Assembly: GCA_964618405.1 (NCBI GenBank)
Contig: CAZUAY010000258.1
Coordinates: 1-5,654 of the forward strand
Length of the DNA stretch: 5,654 nucleotides
Origin: JBBQIY01 sp964618405
GTDB lineage: Bacteria > Verrucomicrobiota > Kiritimatiellia > RFP12 > UBA3636
Direction of reading: 5' to 3'
The position numbers and the translations under genes are program-made. This document shows, piece by piece, positions 1-5,654 of this stretch. The stretch's first letter is position 1. Every line of letters begins with the position of its first letter. The notes beneath the pieces were generated by a model. That model saw only the letters and a program-made list of their open reading frames with translations, was not told the origin of the DNA and did not search any database.

Positions 1-654
1 CCTGTGACTCCAGGACAGTTTGGTTTTGGCGGCGGTGTGTATCAGCCCATTTCCGTGACGGCTTGTACGATCATCAGCAACACAGCGCCCAATGGCGATG
101 GGGGATATCAAGGGAGTTACACCAACTGCATCGTTGCGTATTGTGGCATTGGACTTCATCTTCCAACGACGGCCTATAATTGCCTTGTTTATGGCTGCAT
201 ATATGGCGTGAATGTCAGTGCTGCGTACAACCTTGTCGAGGGTTGTACGATCATCGGGAACACCTACGGCGTATCTGACTACTATGGAGCGAAAACTTAC
301 TCGGTACTGAACAGTATTCTCTATTCCAATGGTACCGACTGGTTCGCGAGAACCGGGGCGGCGTTCGCCTTCACCAACACCTGTACAACCCCCGCTTACC
401 CGGGCTGGGATGCCAGCAACATTACGAACAATCCCCGCTTTGTTGAGGTTGGAAGCGGTTTTGGTGCAAGCCATGTTCCCGGCAACTACCGGCTGCGCGG
501 CGATTCCCCCTGCATCAATGCCGGCAGCACGGCGAGTTGGATGATTGGCCTTCGGGATCTGGACGGCAATCCGCGTCTTGACAAAATGTCTGGGATTGTC
601 GACATGGGCGCCTACGAGGCTGTTTACGCGGGGACGATAATCCTGATTCGGTGA
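1..654 (+). CDS. Right-handed beta-helix surface protein, choice-of-anchor Q-like C-terminus (5' partial)
   Basis: The frame is open from base 1, so this is the last ~217 residues of a longer protein; the GTG at 4 has no visible ribosome site and is unlikely to be the start. The first half is rich in Asn, Gly, Tyr, Thr and Cys, with recurring rungs of the type A/G-C-T-I-I-x-N-T (nt ~61-84 and 241-264), as in parallel beta-helix proteins such as pectate-lyase-like or polymorphic outer-membrane proteins. The end carries SPCINAG (505-525), DLDGNPR (556-576) and VDMGAYE (598-618), in the order typical of the choice-of-anchor Q type of C-terminus common in PVC bacteria. Only about 12 residues follow GAYE, with no obvious PEP-CTERM or membrane anchor. 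It is probably exported and may bind or cleave a polysaccharide, but no catalytic residues can be assigned from this fragment. Its stop overlaps the possible GTG start of the next gene. Confidence 0.85.
   Translation, partial: PVTPGQFGFGGGVYQPISVTACTIISNTAPNGDGGYQGSYTNCIVAYCGIGLHLPTTAYNCLVYGCIYGVNVSAAYNLVEGCTIIGNTYGVSDYYGAKTYSVLNSILYSNGTDWFARTGAAFAFTNTCTTPAYPGWDASNITNNPRFVEVGSGFGASHVPGNYRLRGDSPCINAGSTASWMIGLRDLDGNPRLDKMSGIVDMGAYEAVYAGTIILIR
63..255 (+). repeat. In-phase repeat encoding beta-helix rungs
   Basis: The 13-base string TTGTACGATCATC occurs at 63-75 and again at 243-255, exactly 180 bases (60 codons) apart and in the same reading frame. Similarity continues for about ten bases beyond it (a shared GNAACAC-like stretch). 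Both copies encode C-T-I-I-x-N-T rungs. This fits internal duplication of beta-helix coils rather than a mobile repeat. Confidence 0.55.
650..654 (+). promoter_or_regulatory. Ribosome binding site GGTGA favouring ATG 660
   Basis: GGTGA at 650-654 matches the 3' part of the extended Shine-Dalgarno complement (GGAGGTGA) and sits five bases before ATG 660. The alternative start, GTG 651, has only a GGGGA at 630-634, about 16 bases upstream, which is rather far. The site overlaps the stop codon of the upstream gene, so terminating ribosomes could reinitiate here. This is why ATG 660 is preferred, though GTG 651 cannot be excluded. Confidence 0.5.
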
Positions 655-659
655 AGCGT

Positions 660-3068
660 ATGAGAAACTCGCGACTTACGATTCTAATAGCGTGTTTCAC
701 CTGTCTGGCAGGTTACGCCTCAACCGCCGCGTTGCAAGTCGTGCAGAACGGGACGACCGTCTACAGCATCGTGAAACCGGATCAGCCTACCGCGGTGGAC
801 GAGTATGCGATCCATACGCTCACTAACTTCCTGTTTCAGAAAACGGGCGCGTTGTTCGCTGTTATTTCCCCCGATGGGGTTACGGCATCTGGGCGGTACA
901 TTTTTGTCGGGTTGAGTGCTCCAGTGCTGAACGCCATCGGCCCAGATCCACTAGCCGAACTTCAGGATCATGACTATAGGGTGCGCAGCGTTAACGAAGA
1001 CATCTCGCTACACGGAAAAGGGCTACACGGAAACCTGTATGCCGTGATGGATTTCATGGAAAACATGCTCGGTTGGCGCTGGTATACCGATGGCATTCAC
1101 TACGGCGAAGCAGCGACAAAACGGGAACCCGAGGAAGGGAAACCGGTCTTCACGTTCGACCGCAACCTGAGCGTCAAGCCCTTTGACCGCAAAGGCGGGT
1201 TTGCCTTTGCTTATCGAACGCTTACGGATCCGAGGCTGTTCCAGTATCAGCATGGCATGAATATGGGTTTCAGCGAGAGAAGGCAGGCCTTCAAGGCCGC
1301 CGGCAGCGCCGACCCCTTCCCAGATGGTGTGCTCTCACTGAAATTTATGCCAGCGATCGGTCATTCGCTGTTCAGCTATATTCCCCCCGATCCTAAAAAT
1401 GGAGGTGCTCGCGTGTTCGATTGGCTGAAGAAGAAGGATTATTTTGAAAAGAATCCTGATTTCTTCAGCATGAGCAAAATAGGGGAGCGGGTTGTCGACC
1501 AGCTTTGTTTAAGCAACCCCGAACTGCGTGCAGAGCTGACCCAGAACATCCTGCAGCACATCCGTATTCTCAAAGACCAGGGGCGCCAGCATTCGATCAT
1601 CGATGTCAGCGCCATGGACAATACCTCCGAGTTCTGTTTCTGTCCGGGTTGTCAGGCTCTGAAGGAAAAATACGGTGCCCTGGGCGGTCCGATTTACGAT
1701 TATCTGTTTGAGCTATGCGACGTCGTCAAGGCCCTGCACCCAGACACGATGATCCATACGCTAGCCTATCGGTTGTCTCAGACGCAAAAACCGCCCGTGA
1801 TGCCGGCAGGGCAGGCGTTTCCCGACAACCTGATCATCCAGTTTGCTAATATCCATGACGAGGTTGACAAGGACTGGAATCATCCTCACAACCGGCCGAG
1901 TTACGAACACTTGGTGGCCTGGGGTAAACTGACTCCGCATCTCTGGACCTGGTATTATCCCAACACCTACGCCGCCGGCGGCAGCATGCCGACCGCGAAT
2001 AACATCGAGCGGACGGTCACCGATCTGCGTCTCATGCACCGGGCGGGCGTGGAGGGCGTTTTCATCGAACAGGGCTCTTGGGCTGTACCGGGTGGATTTA
2101 ACTTCACCGAACTGCAAAAATACATCTACGTGCAACTGTTCAAGGATATCGATCGTGATGTCGCGGCCATCATTCGGGAATTCACGGATCACCAGTATGG
2201 TCCCGCCGCCCCACTGACGCGGACGTACCTGAAAGAGCTGGAAGCGGCGCAGAAAGAGGCGAGCAAGGACACCTCTTTGAGCGCTGGCCGCACGATTAAT
2301 CGCGTGATGACGGGGCTGACGCCCAAGATGCTACGCCGCTGGCAGGGTTATTTCGACCGGATGGAAAGCGAGACAGCCAGCGATCCGCTGCGTCTGAAGA
2401 ATGTACGCAGGCTACGGCAAACACTCGACTACGCCACCTTGGCACACTGGAACGATTTGGCCAAAGCCGATCCGGAAACGTTCAGCGATTATCGCGTCGT
2501 CAAAGCACGGCTGGAACCGACGCCCCCAGCCTGGGGCCTTACCGCGTTGGTCGAGGAGTGGGAGATGATGATCCAACTGGCCGGGACAGAAAAGCCGCTG
2601 CCAGCACCCTTTGACACCTTAGACAAGACCTTGGTACGACGGTACGTCCCGCACCGGGCAGGCTGGCATGCTCCTGTGTATATCAAGGATCCCGATGCGG
2701 CGTTCGGGTTCGCGGCCGTCGTGGACAAGCCGGACAAGCCGTTCCATTTCGGCTTTCATCAGAACGACACCACCACCCGCGGAGCAACGTATACCGTAGC
2801 CACCCATGACATCGTCATGGGCTCGTATAAACTCTACCCACTGGGCGAAATCCAGACGACCCCAGACTGTTTTGTCTGGTTTTCGAGCTGGAGTTGGTTG
2901 ACGCAACTGCAACTTGGCGAACGCTTGTATGGTCCGCCAGCGCCGGACAACGACAACCGTTACGATGGTTATGTTTCGTTGAAGTTCGAGCCGCCGCCGC
3001 CCTCAGACACCAACGCCCCTTACGCGGTGTTCTGCGACCAGATCATTTTTGTAAAAAAACCTCTATGA
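660..3068 (+). CDS. Secreted DUF4838 domain-containing protein, probable glycan-active enzyme
   Basis: 802 residues from ATG 660 (805 from GTG 651). Residues 1-~24 form a signal peptide: basic MRNSR, hydrophobic LTILIACFTCLAGYA, then STAA. LIAC (9-12) resembles a lipobox, but the preceding hydrophobic stretch is short, so ordinary cleavage near ASTAA seems likelier. Residues ~30-165 resemble the alpha/beta N-terminal domain found ahead of family 67 and 20 glycosidases (GNLYAVMDFMENMLGWRWYTDG, 124-145). The DUF4838 region follows (~250-520): KNPDFFSM, LCLSNPEL, the CFCPGC cluster (Cys326, 328, 331), a conserved-looking LAY ending at 370, and VFIEQGSW with Glu470. A C-terminal beta-rich region ends in YVSLKF and QIIFVKKPL. 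The length is usual for the family. DUF4838 has no settled activity that I know of; its context near glycosidases suggests polysaccharide processing outside the cytoplasm. The stop overlaps the next start as ATGA, and an A7 run lies seven bases before the stop. The family call is firm; the substrate is unknown. Confidence 0.9.
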   Translation: MRNSRLTILIACFTCLAGYASTAALQVVQNGTTVYSIVKPDQPTAVDEYAIHTLTNFLFQKTGALFAVISPDGVTASGRYIFVGLSAPVLNAIGPDPLAELQDHDYRVRSVNEDISLHGKGLHGNLYAVMDFMENMLGWRWYTDGIHYGEAATKREPEEGKPVFTFDRNLSVKPFDRKGGFAFAYRTLTDPRLFQYQHGMNMGFSERRQAFKAAGSADPFPDGVLSLKFMPAIGHSLFSYIPPDPKNGGARVFDWLKKKDYFEKNPDFFSMSKIGERVVDQLCLSNPELRAELTQNILQHIRILKDQGRQHSIIDVSAMDNTSEFCFCPGCQALKEKYGALGGPIYDYLFELCDVVKALHPDTMIHTLAYRLSQTQKPPVMPAGQAFPDNLIIQFANIHDEVDKDWNHPHNRPSYEHLVAWGKLTPHLWTWYYPNTYAAGGSMPTANNIERTVTDLRLMHRAGVEGVFIEQGSWAVPGGFNFTELQKYIYVQLFKDIDRDVAAIIREFTDHQYGPAAPLTRTYLKELEAAQKEASKDTSLSAGRTINRVMTGLTPKMLRRWQGYFDRMESETASDPLRLKNVRRLRQTLDYATLAHWNDLAKADPETFSDYRVVKARLEPTPPAWGLTALVEEWEMMIQLAGTEKPLPAPFDTLDKTLVRRYVPHRAGWHAPVYIKDPDAAFGFAAVVDKPDKPFHFGFHQNDTTTRGATYTVATHDIVMGSYKLYPLGEIQTTPDCFVWFSSWSWLTQLQLGERLYGPPAPDNDNRYDGYVSLKFEPPPPSDTNAPYAVFCDQIIFVKKPL
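3053..3059 (+). promoter_or_regulatory. Candidate -1 slippery heptamer A_AAA_AAA at the gene junction
   Basis: Seven A residues lie so that the DUF4838 frame reads GTA AAA AAA CCT CTA TGA. The two AAA codons preceded by an A give the X_XXX_XXX arrangement used for -1 ribosomal slippage. After a -1 slip the next codons are ACC TCT ATG, which enters the GH95 frame with no stop. No stimulatory Shine-Dalgarno-like sequence is seen upstream, and the nearest strong hairpin (3096-3114) starts 36 bases downstream, farther than usual. The geometry is visible in the sequence; its use is a guess. Confidence 0.3.
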
Positions 3069-5383
3069 AACACAGTTCATGGCCATCCAATCGCGACCCC
3101 GTCATTCACGGGGTGCATCACCAATCCGCACCGCGGATCTGGCAAGACGGTTTCCCACTGGGGAACGGTTTTCTGGGTGCAATGCTCTGGGGCGACGGGA
3201 ATCCGCTCAGCCTCACGCTCGATTGCGCCGATTTATTTGATTCGCGAACCGGCGACCCTTACTGGAAGAACCCAGCTTACACCTATGGTCACTTGCGCGA
3301 GTTGATCGAAGCGCAGCGTTACGAAGAAGCCGAGGCTATTTTCGGAGCCCCGTCCACTGCTGCACTGACGCCAGCCAAGATCAGCATCGGGCGTGCGATG
3401 ATCAGCCTCGGAGCCGCTACCGCCTACGACTGCCGTCTGGATCTGGATCGGGCGCTTGTGACGGGCGTCATCGGAACCGATCTGGGCGAGGTCGCGCTCA
3501 CGGCATTTGTCCATCGTGAACGCAATGTTATCTGCTTGCGCCTGCAATCCGATCCTCTATCATCCGCGGAACTCGATTTCATTCCGTTAGGCGAAGTGTG
3601 TAAAGAGATGGCGGCTTTGGGGCATCCTACGCCCGTGAACCGTACCGAGGGGAATAAACGCATCTGGGTTCAGCAAATCCCAGAAGGGCTCGCTTGGGCT
3701 ATGGTGTGGAATTCCGCGGGGCCGGAGCATTATCTGGCCATCGAGTGTGCTGACGATGTCGCGGCGGCCGAAGCGAAGGCGAGTGCCACGTGGGAATGGG
3801 CTGTAAAACGCGGATTCAATTCTCTGCGGATCGCTCACGAACGCGCATGGAAGGCATTCTGGGATGTATCCGCTGTTTATCTCCCTGAGCGGCGCATGGA
3901 ATTTTTCTGGTATTTCGGCTTGTACCTGCTAGCCGCCTCGGCGCAGCGGGGTGCCATGCCTCCGGGGTTGCAGGGCGTTTGGGCCATGGACGGGCTCATG
4001 CCGCCTTGGTCCGCGACCTACACCTGTGACATGAATGTCCAGGTTACGTTCTGGCCGGCGTATGCTGCGGGGCATCTCGACTTGGCCGATGTCTGGTGCG
4101 ATTTCATGCTGGACTGTGTTGCACCGGCGCAAGCCTATACGCAGAGCGTGTTCGGAACGGAAGGCATGTTCTGGCCGGGTGGGTTTACTGGGAAGTTCAA
4201 AATCCTTAATCCTTCAAATTGGTATTCGGGTTGTTTTTCTTGGGCGACCGCGGGGTGGCTGGCCTGGCTGCCTTGGCTGCGCTGGCGGCATAGTATGGAT
4301 CGGGACTGGTTGGCCCGGACGGGCTATCCCCTCGTGTCCGAAGTTTTCAAATTCTTCCGAGCCAATCTTGTGGAGGAAGCCGACGGTCGACTGCACGTGC
4401 CGCTCTCGGACAGCCCAGAATATCGCCGGAATTGCGCGCGCGAGTCGTTTTGCAAGGATCCCAACATTGACTTGGCTCTGATCCGGCGCTGCTGCGACTG
4501 GATAGTCGAAATGGAAACGGCTCTGGGGCGCAGCGATTTGAGCCCGGATGCGGCGCGCATCAAAGAGCGTCTGGTGCCGTATGCCCTGACCGAGCAGGGT
4601 GCCTTGTGCCTCTGGCCCGGGAAGGCGCTCGACGAATCCCACCGGCATCCCAGCCATCTGATGGCCATTCATCCGGCCATGGATTGGACGATCGAGGACG
4701 ACGCAGAAACCCGTCGGCGGATCGACGTGAGCGTGAGTCACTATATGGAACTGGGCACCTATAAATGGTGGGGGTTCACCTATGCGCAAATGGCTAGTTT
4801 CGCCGCCGTGCTGGGGCGGGGCGAGTGGGCTCATGATTGCCTTCAGCAGTTTGCTGACCACTGGGTCATGCCGAACGGACTGCATGTCAATTCCGATTGG
4901 CGAGAAACCAACAACTCTTATTTTGGATCGACCCAGAAACGCAAGCGCGAGACGGCGCCGTTCACGTATGAAGCGAACTGCGGCGCATGCGCCGGGATCA
5001 ACGATATGTTGGTGCAGGGTTGGCGCGATGTCGTACGCATCTTTCCCGCCGTGCCAGCACACTGGCGTGAACTGGCCTTCCGTGATCTGTTGACCGAAGG
5101 CGCATGGAAAGTCTCTGCCGTGCGGCATCTGGGCCGGACGGTCTGGGTCAAGGTCGTAGCGACCGTGCCGGGCACATTGCGGCTGCGCGATCCTTTTGAC
5201 GGCGAAATCGCCGAGGTGCCCGAAGGCGAGGCGTGCGTGAAGGATGGCTGCTACGAGGCCGCCTTGTTGTCCGGGCAAGCGGTGGTGCTTCAGCGGCCTG
5301 GCTACCGATTCGAAGCAAAGACGGCGGTCGCCGACGTGCGGGCGGAAAAGCCGTCCCTGCTCGGTCTCCCGCAAGAAAGGTAG
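3065..5383 (+). CDS. GH95-family glycoside hydrolase (alpha-L-fucosidase/galactosidase type), divergent active site
   Basis: 772 residues from ATG 3065. The frame is open back to 2894, but the ATG overlapping the upstream stop (ATGA) is the natural start. No ribosome site precedes it, so coupling to the upstream gene is likely. Residues ~23-240 form the GH95 N-terminal beta-domain, with the hallmark W-x-D-x-x-PLGNG-x-LGAM (26-40). The (alpha/alpha)6 catalytic domain follows (~250-690): LQGVW, PPWSATYTCDMN (Asp322, Asn324), SPE with Glu452, HRHPSHL (526-532), and FTYEANCGACAGINDMLVQ (Glu636). The C-terminal beta region holds RIFPAVPAHW and ends near 772, a normal family length. Glu452 matches the general acid (Glu566 of Bifidobacterium AfcA), and Asn324 matches the Asn base (Asn423). 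Asp322 replaces the usual Asn421, and Glu636 the usual Asp766. No signal peptide is visible (MKHSSWPSNRDP), so the product is probably cytoplasmic unless fused to the upstream protein. It is expected to be an inverting exo-glycosidase on alpha-L-fucosides or alpha-L-galactosides, but the changes leave specificity, or even activity, uncertain. Confidence 0.88.
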   Translation: MKHSSWPSNRDPVIHGVHHQSAPRIWQDGFPLGNGFLGAMLWGDGNPLSLTLDCADLFDSRTGDPYWKNPAYTYGHLRELIEAQRYEEAEAIFGAPSTAALTPAKISIGRAMISLGAATAYDCRLDLDRALVTGVIGTDLGEVALTAFVHRERNVICLRLQSDPLSSAELDFIPLGEVCKEMAALGHPTPVNRTEGNKRIWVQQIPEGLAWAMVWNSAGPEHYLAIECADDVAAAEAKASATWEWAVKRGFNSLRIAHERAWKAFWDVSAVYLPERRMEFFWYFGLYLLAASAQRGAMPPGLQGVWAMDGLMPPWSATYTCDMNVQVTFWPAYAAGHLDLADVWCDFMLDCVAPAQAYTQSVFGTEGMFWPGGFTGKFKILNPSNWYSGCFSWATAGWLAWLPWLRWRHSMDRDWLARTGYPLVSEVFKFFRANLVEEADGRLHVPLSDSPEYRRNCARESFCKDPNIDLALIRRCCDWIVEMETALGRSDLSPDAARIKERLVPYALTEQGALCLWPGKALDESHRHPSHLMAIHPAMDWTIEDDAETRRRIDVSVSHYMELGTYKWWGFTYAQMASFAAVLGRGEWAHDCLQQFADHWVMPNGLHVNSDWRETNNSYFGSTQKRKRETAPFTYEANCGACAGINDMLVQGWRDVVRIFPAVPAHWRELAFRDLLTEGAWKVSAVRHLGRTVWVKVVATVPGTLRLRDPFDGEIAEVPEGEACVKDGCYEAALLSGQAVVLQRPGYRFEAKTAVADVRAEKPSLLGLPQER
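3096..3114 (+). other. GC-rich hairpin in the GH95 5' coding region
   Basis: ACCCCGT (3096-3102) pairs perfectly with ACGGGGT (3108-3114) around a five-base loop, CATTC. It lies about 30 bases into the GH95 gene and could slow initiating or slipping ribosomes. It has no T tract, so it is not a terminator. It may be a chance result of codon choice. Confidence 0.3.
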
Positions 5384-5460
5384 CAACCGTTCACGGGGTC
5401 TAGAAGCAGAAGGTTCGAGTGCAATCGTTGTTCTAATAGTTTCTTTCTTTGGTTTTTTTT
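5384..5460 (+). terminator. Weak terminator candidate: imperfect hairpin and T-rich tract after GH95
   Basis: Right after the GH95 stop, CAACCGTTCAC (5384-5394) can pair imperfectly with GTGCAATCGTTG (5419-5430), with two mismatches and a bulge. A T-rich stretch follows (5431-5460) ending in eight Ts (5453-5460). The stem is poor and the T8 lies over 20 bases from it, so this is not a textbook intrinsic terminator. The position after the last operon gene is the main argument for it. Confidence 0.22.
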
Positions 5461-5474
5461 GCGCTGCAGTATCG

Positions 5475-5502
5475 TAAACACCCTAGACGATGCGCGTATA
5501 AT
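5475..5502 (+). promoter_or_regulatory. Sigma-70-like promoter candidate
   Basis: A perfect TATAAT at 5497-5502 is preceded, 16 bases upstream, by TAAACA (5475-5480), which matches four of six bases of TTGACA. It lies in the intergenic region and points out of the window. Transcription would start near 5509, just at a GGGAGGT string (5507-5513). The downstream product is either a structured RNA or a gene beyond the edge. Confidence 0.35.
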
Positions 5503-5515
5503 GCACGGGAGGTCT

Positions 5516-5554
5516 CGGTTTTGTTAAACTCCGCACGATCTGCGGAAGAAACCG
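5516..5554 (+). other. Nested stem-loop in possible leader or small RNA
   Basis: The outer stem is CGGTTT (5516-5521) with AAACCG (5549-5554). The inner hairpin is TCCGC (5530-5534) with GCGGA (5542-5546) around a seven-base loop. A seven-base internal bulge on the left and about one or two bases on the right separate the two stems. It begins roughly seven bases after the predicted transcript start of the promoter at 5475-5502, so it would be the first fold in that RNA. I do not recognise a known riboswitch or RNA family. Confidence 0.35.
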
Positions 5555-5560
5555 CCCCGC

Positions 5561-5570
5561 GAATCGATTC
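5561..5570. repeat. 10-bp perfect palindrome GAATCGATTC
   Basis: GAATCGATTC is its own reverse complement and lies between the nested stem-loop and the long inverted repeat. It could be an operator-like site for a dimeric regulator, but a short palindrome of this kind may also occur by chance. Confidence 0.25.
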
Positions 5571-5600
5571 CAAAAAAATCATGCGTCAGAACTGCTGGGG

Positions 5601-5639
5601 GTAATCGGTTAGGCACCGGGGCTGTGCCTAACCGATTAC
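5601..5639. repeat. Perfect 16-bp inverted repeat with 7-nt loop
   Basis: GTAATCGGTTAGGCAC (5601-5616) and GTGCCTAACCGATTAC (5624-5639) are exact reverse complements separated by CGGGGCT. A stem this long without mismatch is very unlikely by chance. No T tract follows on the + strand within the window, and on the - strand the nearest T run is about 20 bases away, so a simple intrinsic terminator is not supported. The flanking 8-mers (5593-5600 and 5640-5647) are not direct repeats, so no target-site duplication is seen. Possible roles are a repetitive extragenic palindrome, fused transposon ends, or a 3' stabilising hairpin of a small RNA. Confidence 0.9.
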
Positions 5640-5654
5640 AGTCGCTAGTCGCTA
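5640..5654. repeat. Tandem heptamer AGTCGCT, two copies at the window edge
   Basis: AGTCGCT occurs at 5640-5646 and 5647-5653, with the next A at 5654 consistent with a third copy running out of the window. It directly abuts the right arm of the long inverted repeat. Two copies alone prove little; the true extent is not visible here. Confidence 0.45.

Noticed and set aside
2894..3064. Upstream extension of the GH95 frame (57 codons before ATG 3065)
   Set aside because: It overlaps the DUF4838 coding sequence, encodes low-complexity Arg/Ala-rich sequence, and the GH95 domain starts only after the ATG. It matters only for the possible -1 slip, which would enter this frame at 3059.
4981..4994. 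14-bp perfect palindrome CGGCGCATGCGCCG within GH95
   Set aside because: It encodes the small-residue-rich motif next to Glu636 using GC-rich codons. Its position within a conserved protein motif makes codon composition the simplest explanation.
4214..5386. 390-codon open frame on the - strand opposite GH95
   Set aside because: It lies entirely antisense to a well-supported GH95 gene, and its translation has no recognisable motif. It is the usual mirror frame of GC-rich coding DNA.
3105..5399. Shared 10-mer TTCACGGGGT at 3105-3114 and 5390-5399
   Set aside because: About a dozen or more repeated 10-mers are expected by chance in 5.6 kb, and the flanks do not match.
5408..5430. tRNA T-arm-like GGTTCGAGT string
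   Set aside because: The flanking bases do not form the T stem, and no acceptor, D or anticodon arms can be found around it.
5601..5639. Integron attC site
   Set aside because: GTTAGGC and GCCTAAC are present, but in the reverse of attC order on both strands, and no L boxes or extrahelical bases are seen.
5640..5654. CRISPR array start
   Set aside because: The units are seven bases long with no spacers between them, so this is a simple tandem repeat.

Overview
The window holds the end of one gene and two complete genes, all on the + strand in a tight operon, followed by about 270 bases of non-coding DNA rich in inverted repeats. Base composition is moderately GC-rich. The protein families suggest a polysaccharide-degrading member of the PVC group (Kiritimatiellota, Verrucomicrobiota, Lentisphaerota or Planctomycetota): a secreted beta-helix protein ending in a 'choice-of-anchor Q'-like motif, a DUF4838 protein and a GH95-type glycosidase. 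This placement is inferred from family content; there is no rRNA or other marker gene.

Layout: 1-654 is the C-terminal part of a right-handed beta-helix surface protein whose start lies outside the window. 660-3068 (or from GTG 651) is a secreted DUF4838 protein with a glycosidase-accessory-like N-terminal domain and a CxCxxC motif. 3065-5383 is a GH95-family glycoside hydrolase (alpha-L-fucosidase or alpha-L-galactosidase type) with altered residues at two catalytic positions and no signal peptide. Neighbouring genes touch or overlap by four bases (GTGA at 651-654, ATGA at 3065-3068), so the three are probably co-transcribed and translationally coupled. Together they look like part of a locus for uptake or breakdown of a fucose- or galactose-containing glycan, with the beta-helix and DUF4838 proteins acting outside the cytoplasm.

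The most unusual coding signal is an A7 run (3053-3059) just before the DUF4838 stop codon. It is phased as A_AAA_AAA, and a -1 slip there would join the DUF4838 frame directly to the GH95 frame, giving a secreted fusion protein. Past the last gene, 5384-5654 contains a T-rich tract, a promoter-like TATAAT box, a nested stem-loop, a perfect 16-bp inverted repeat with a 7-nt loop, and two copies of a 7-bp tandem repeat that runs into the window edge. I see no confident gene there. It could be a structured small RNA locus, a miniature mobile-element remnant, or the leader of a gene beyond the window.
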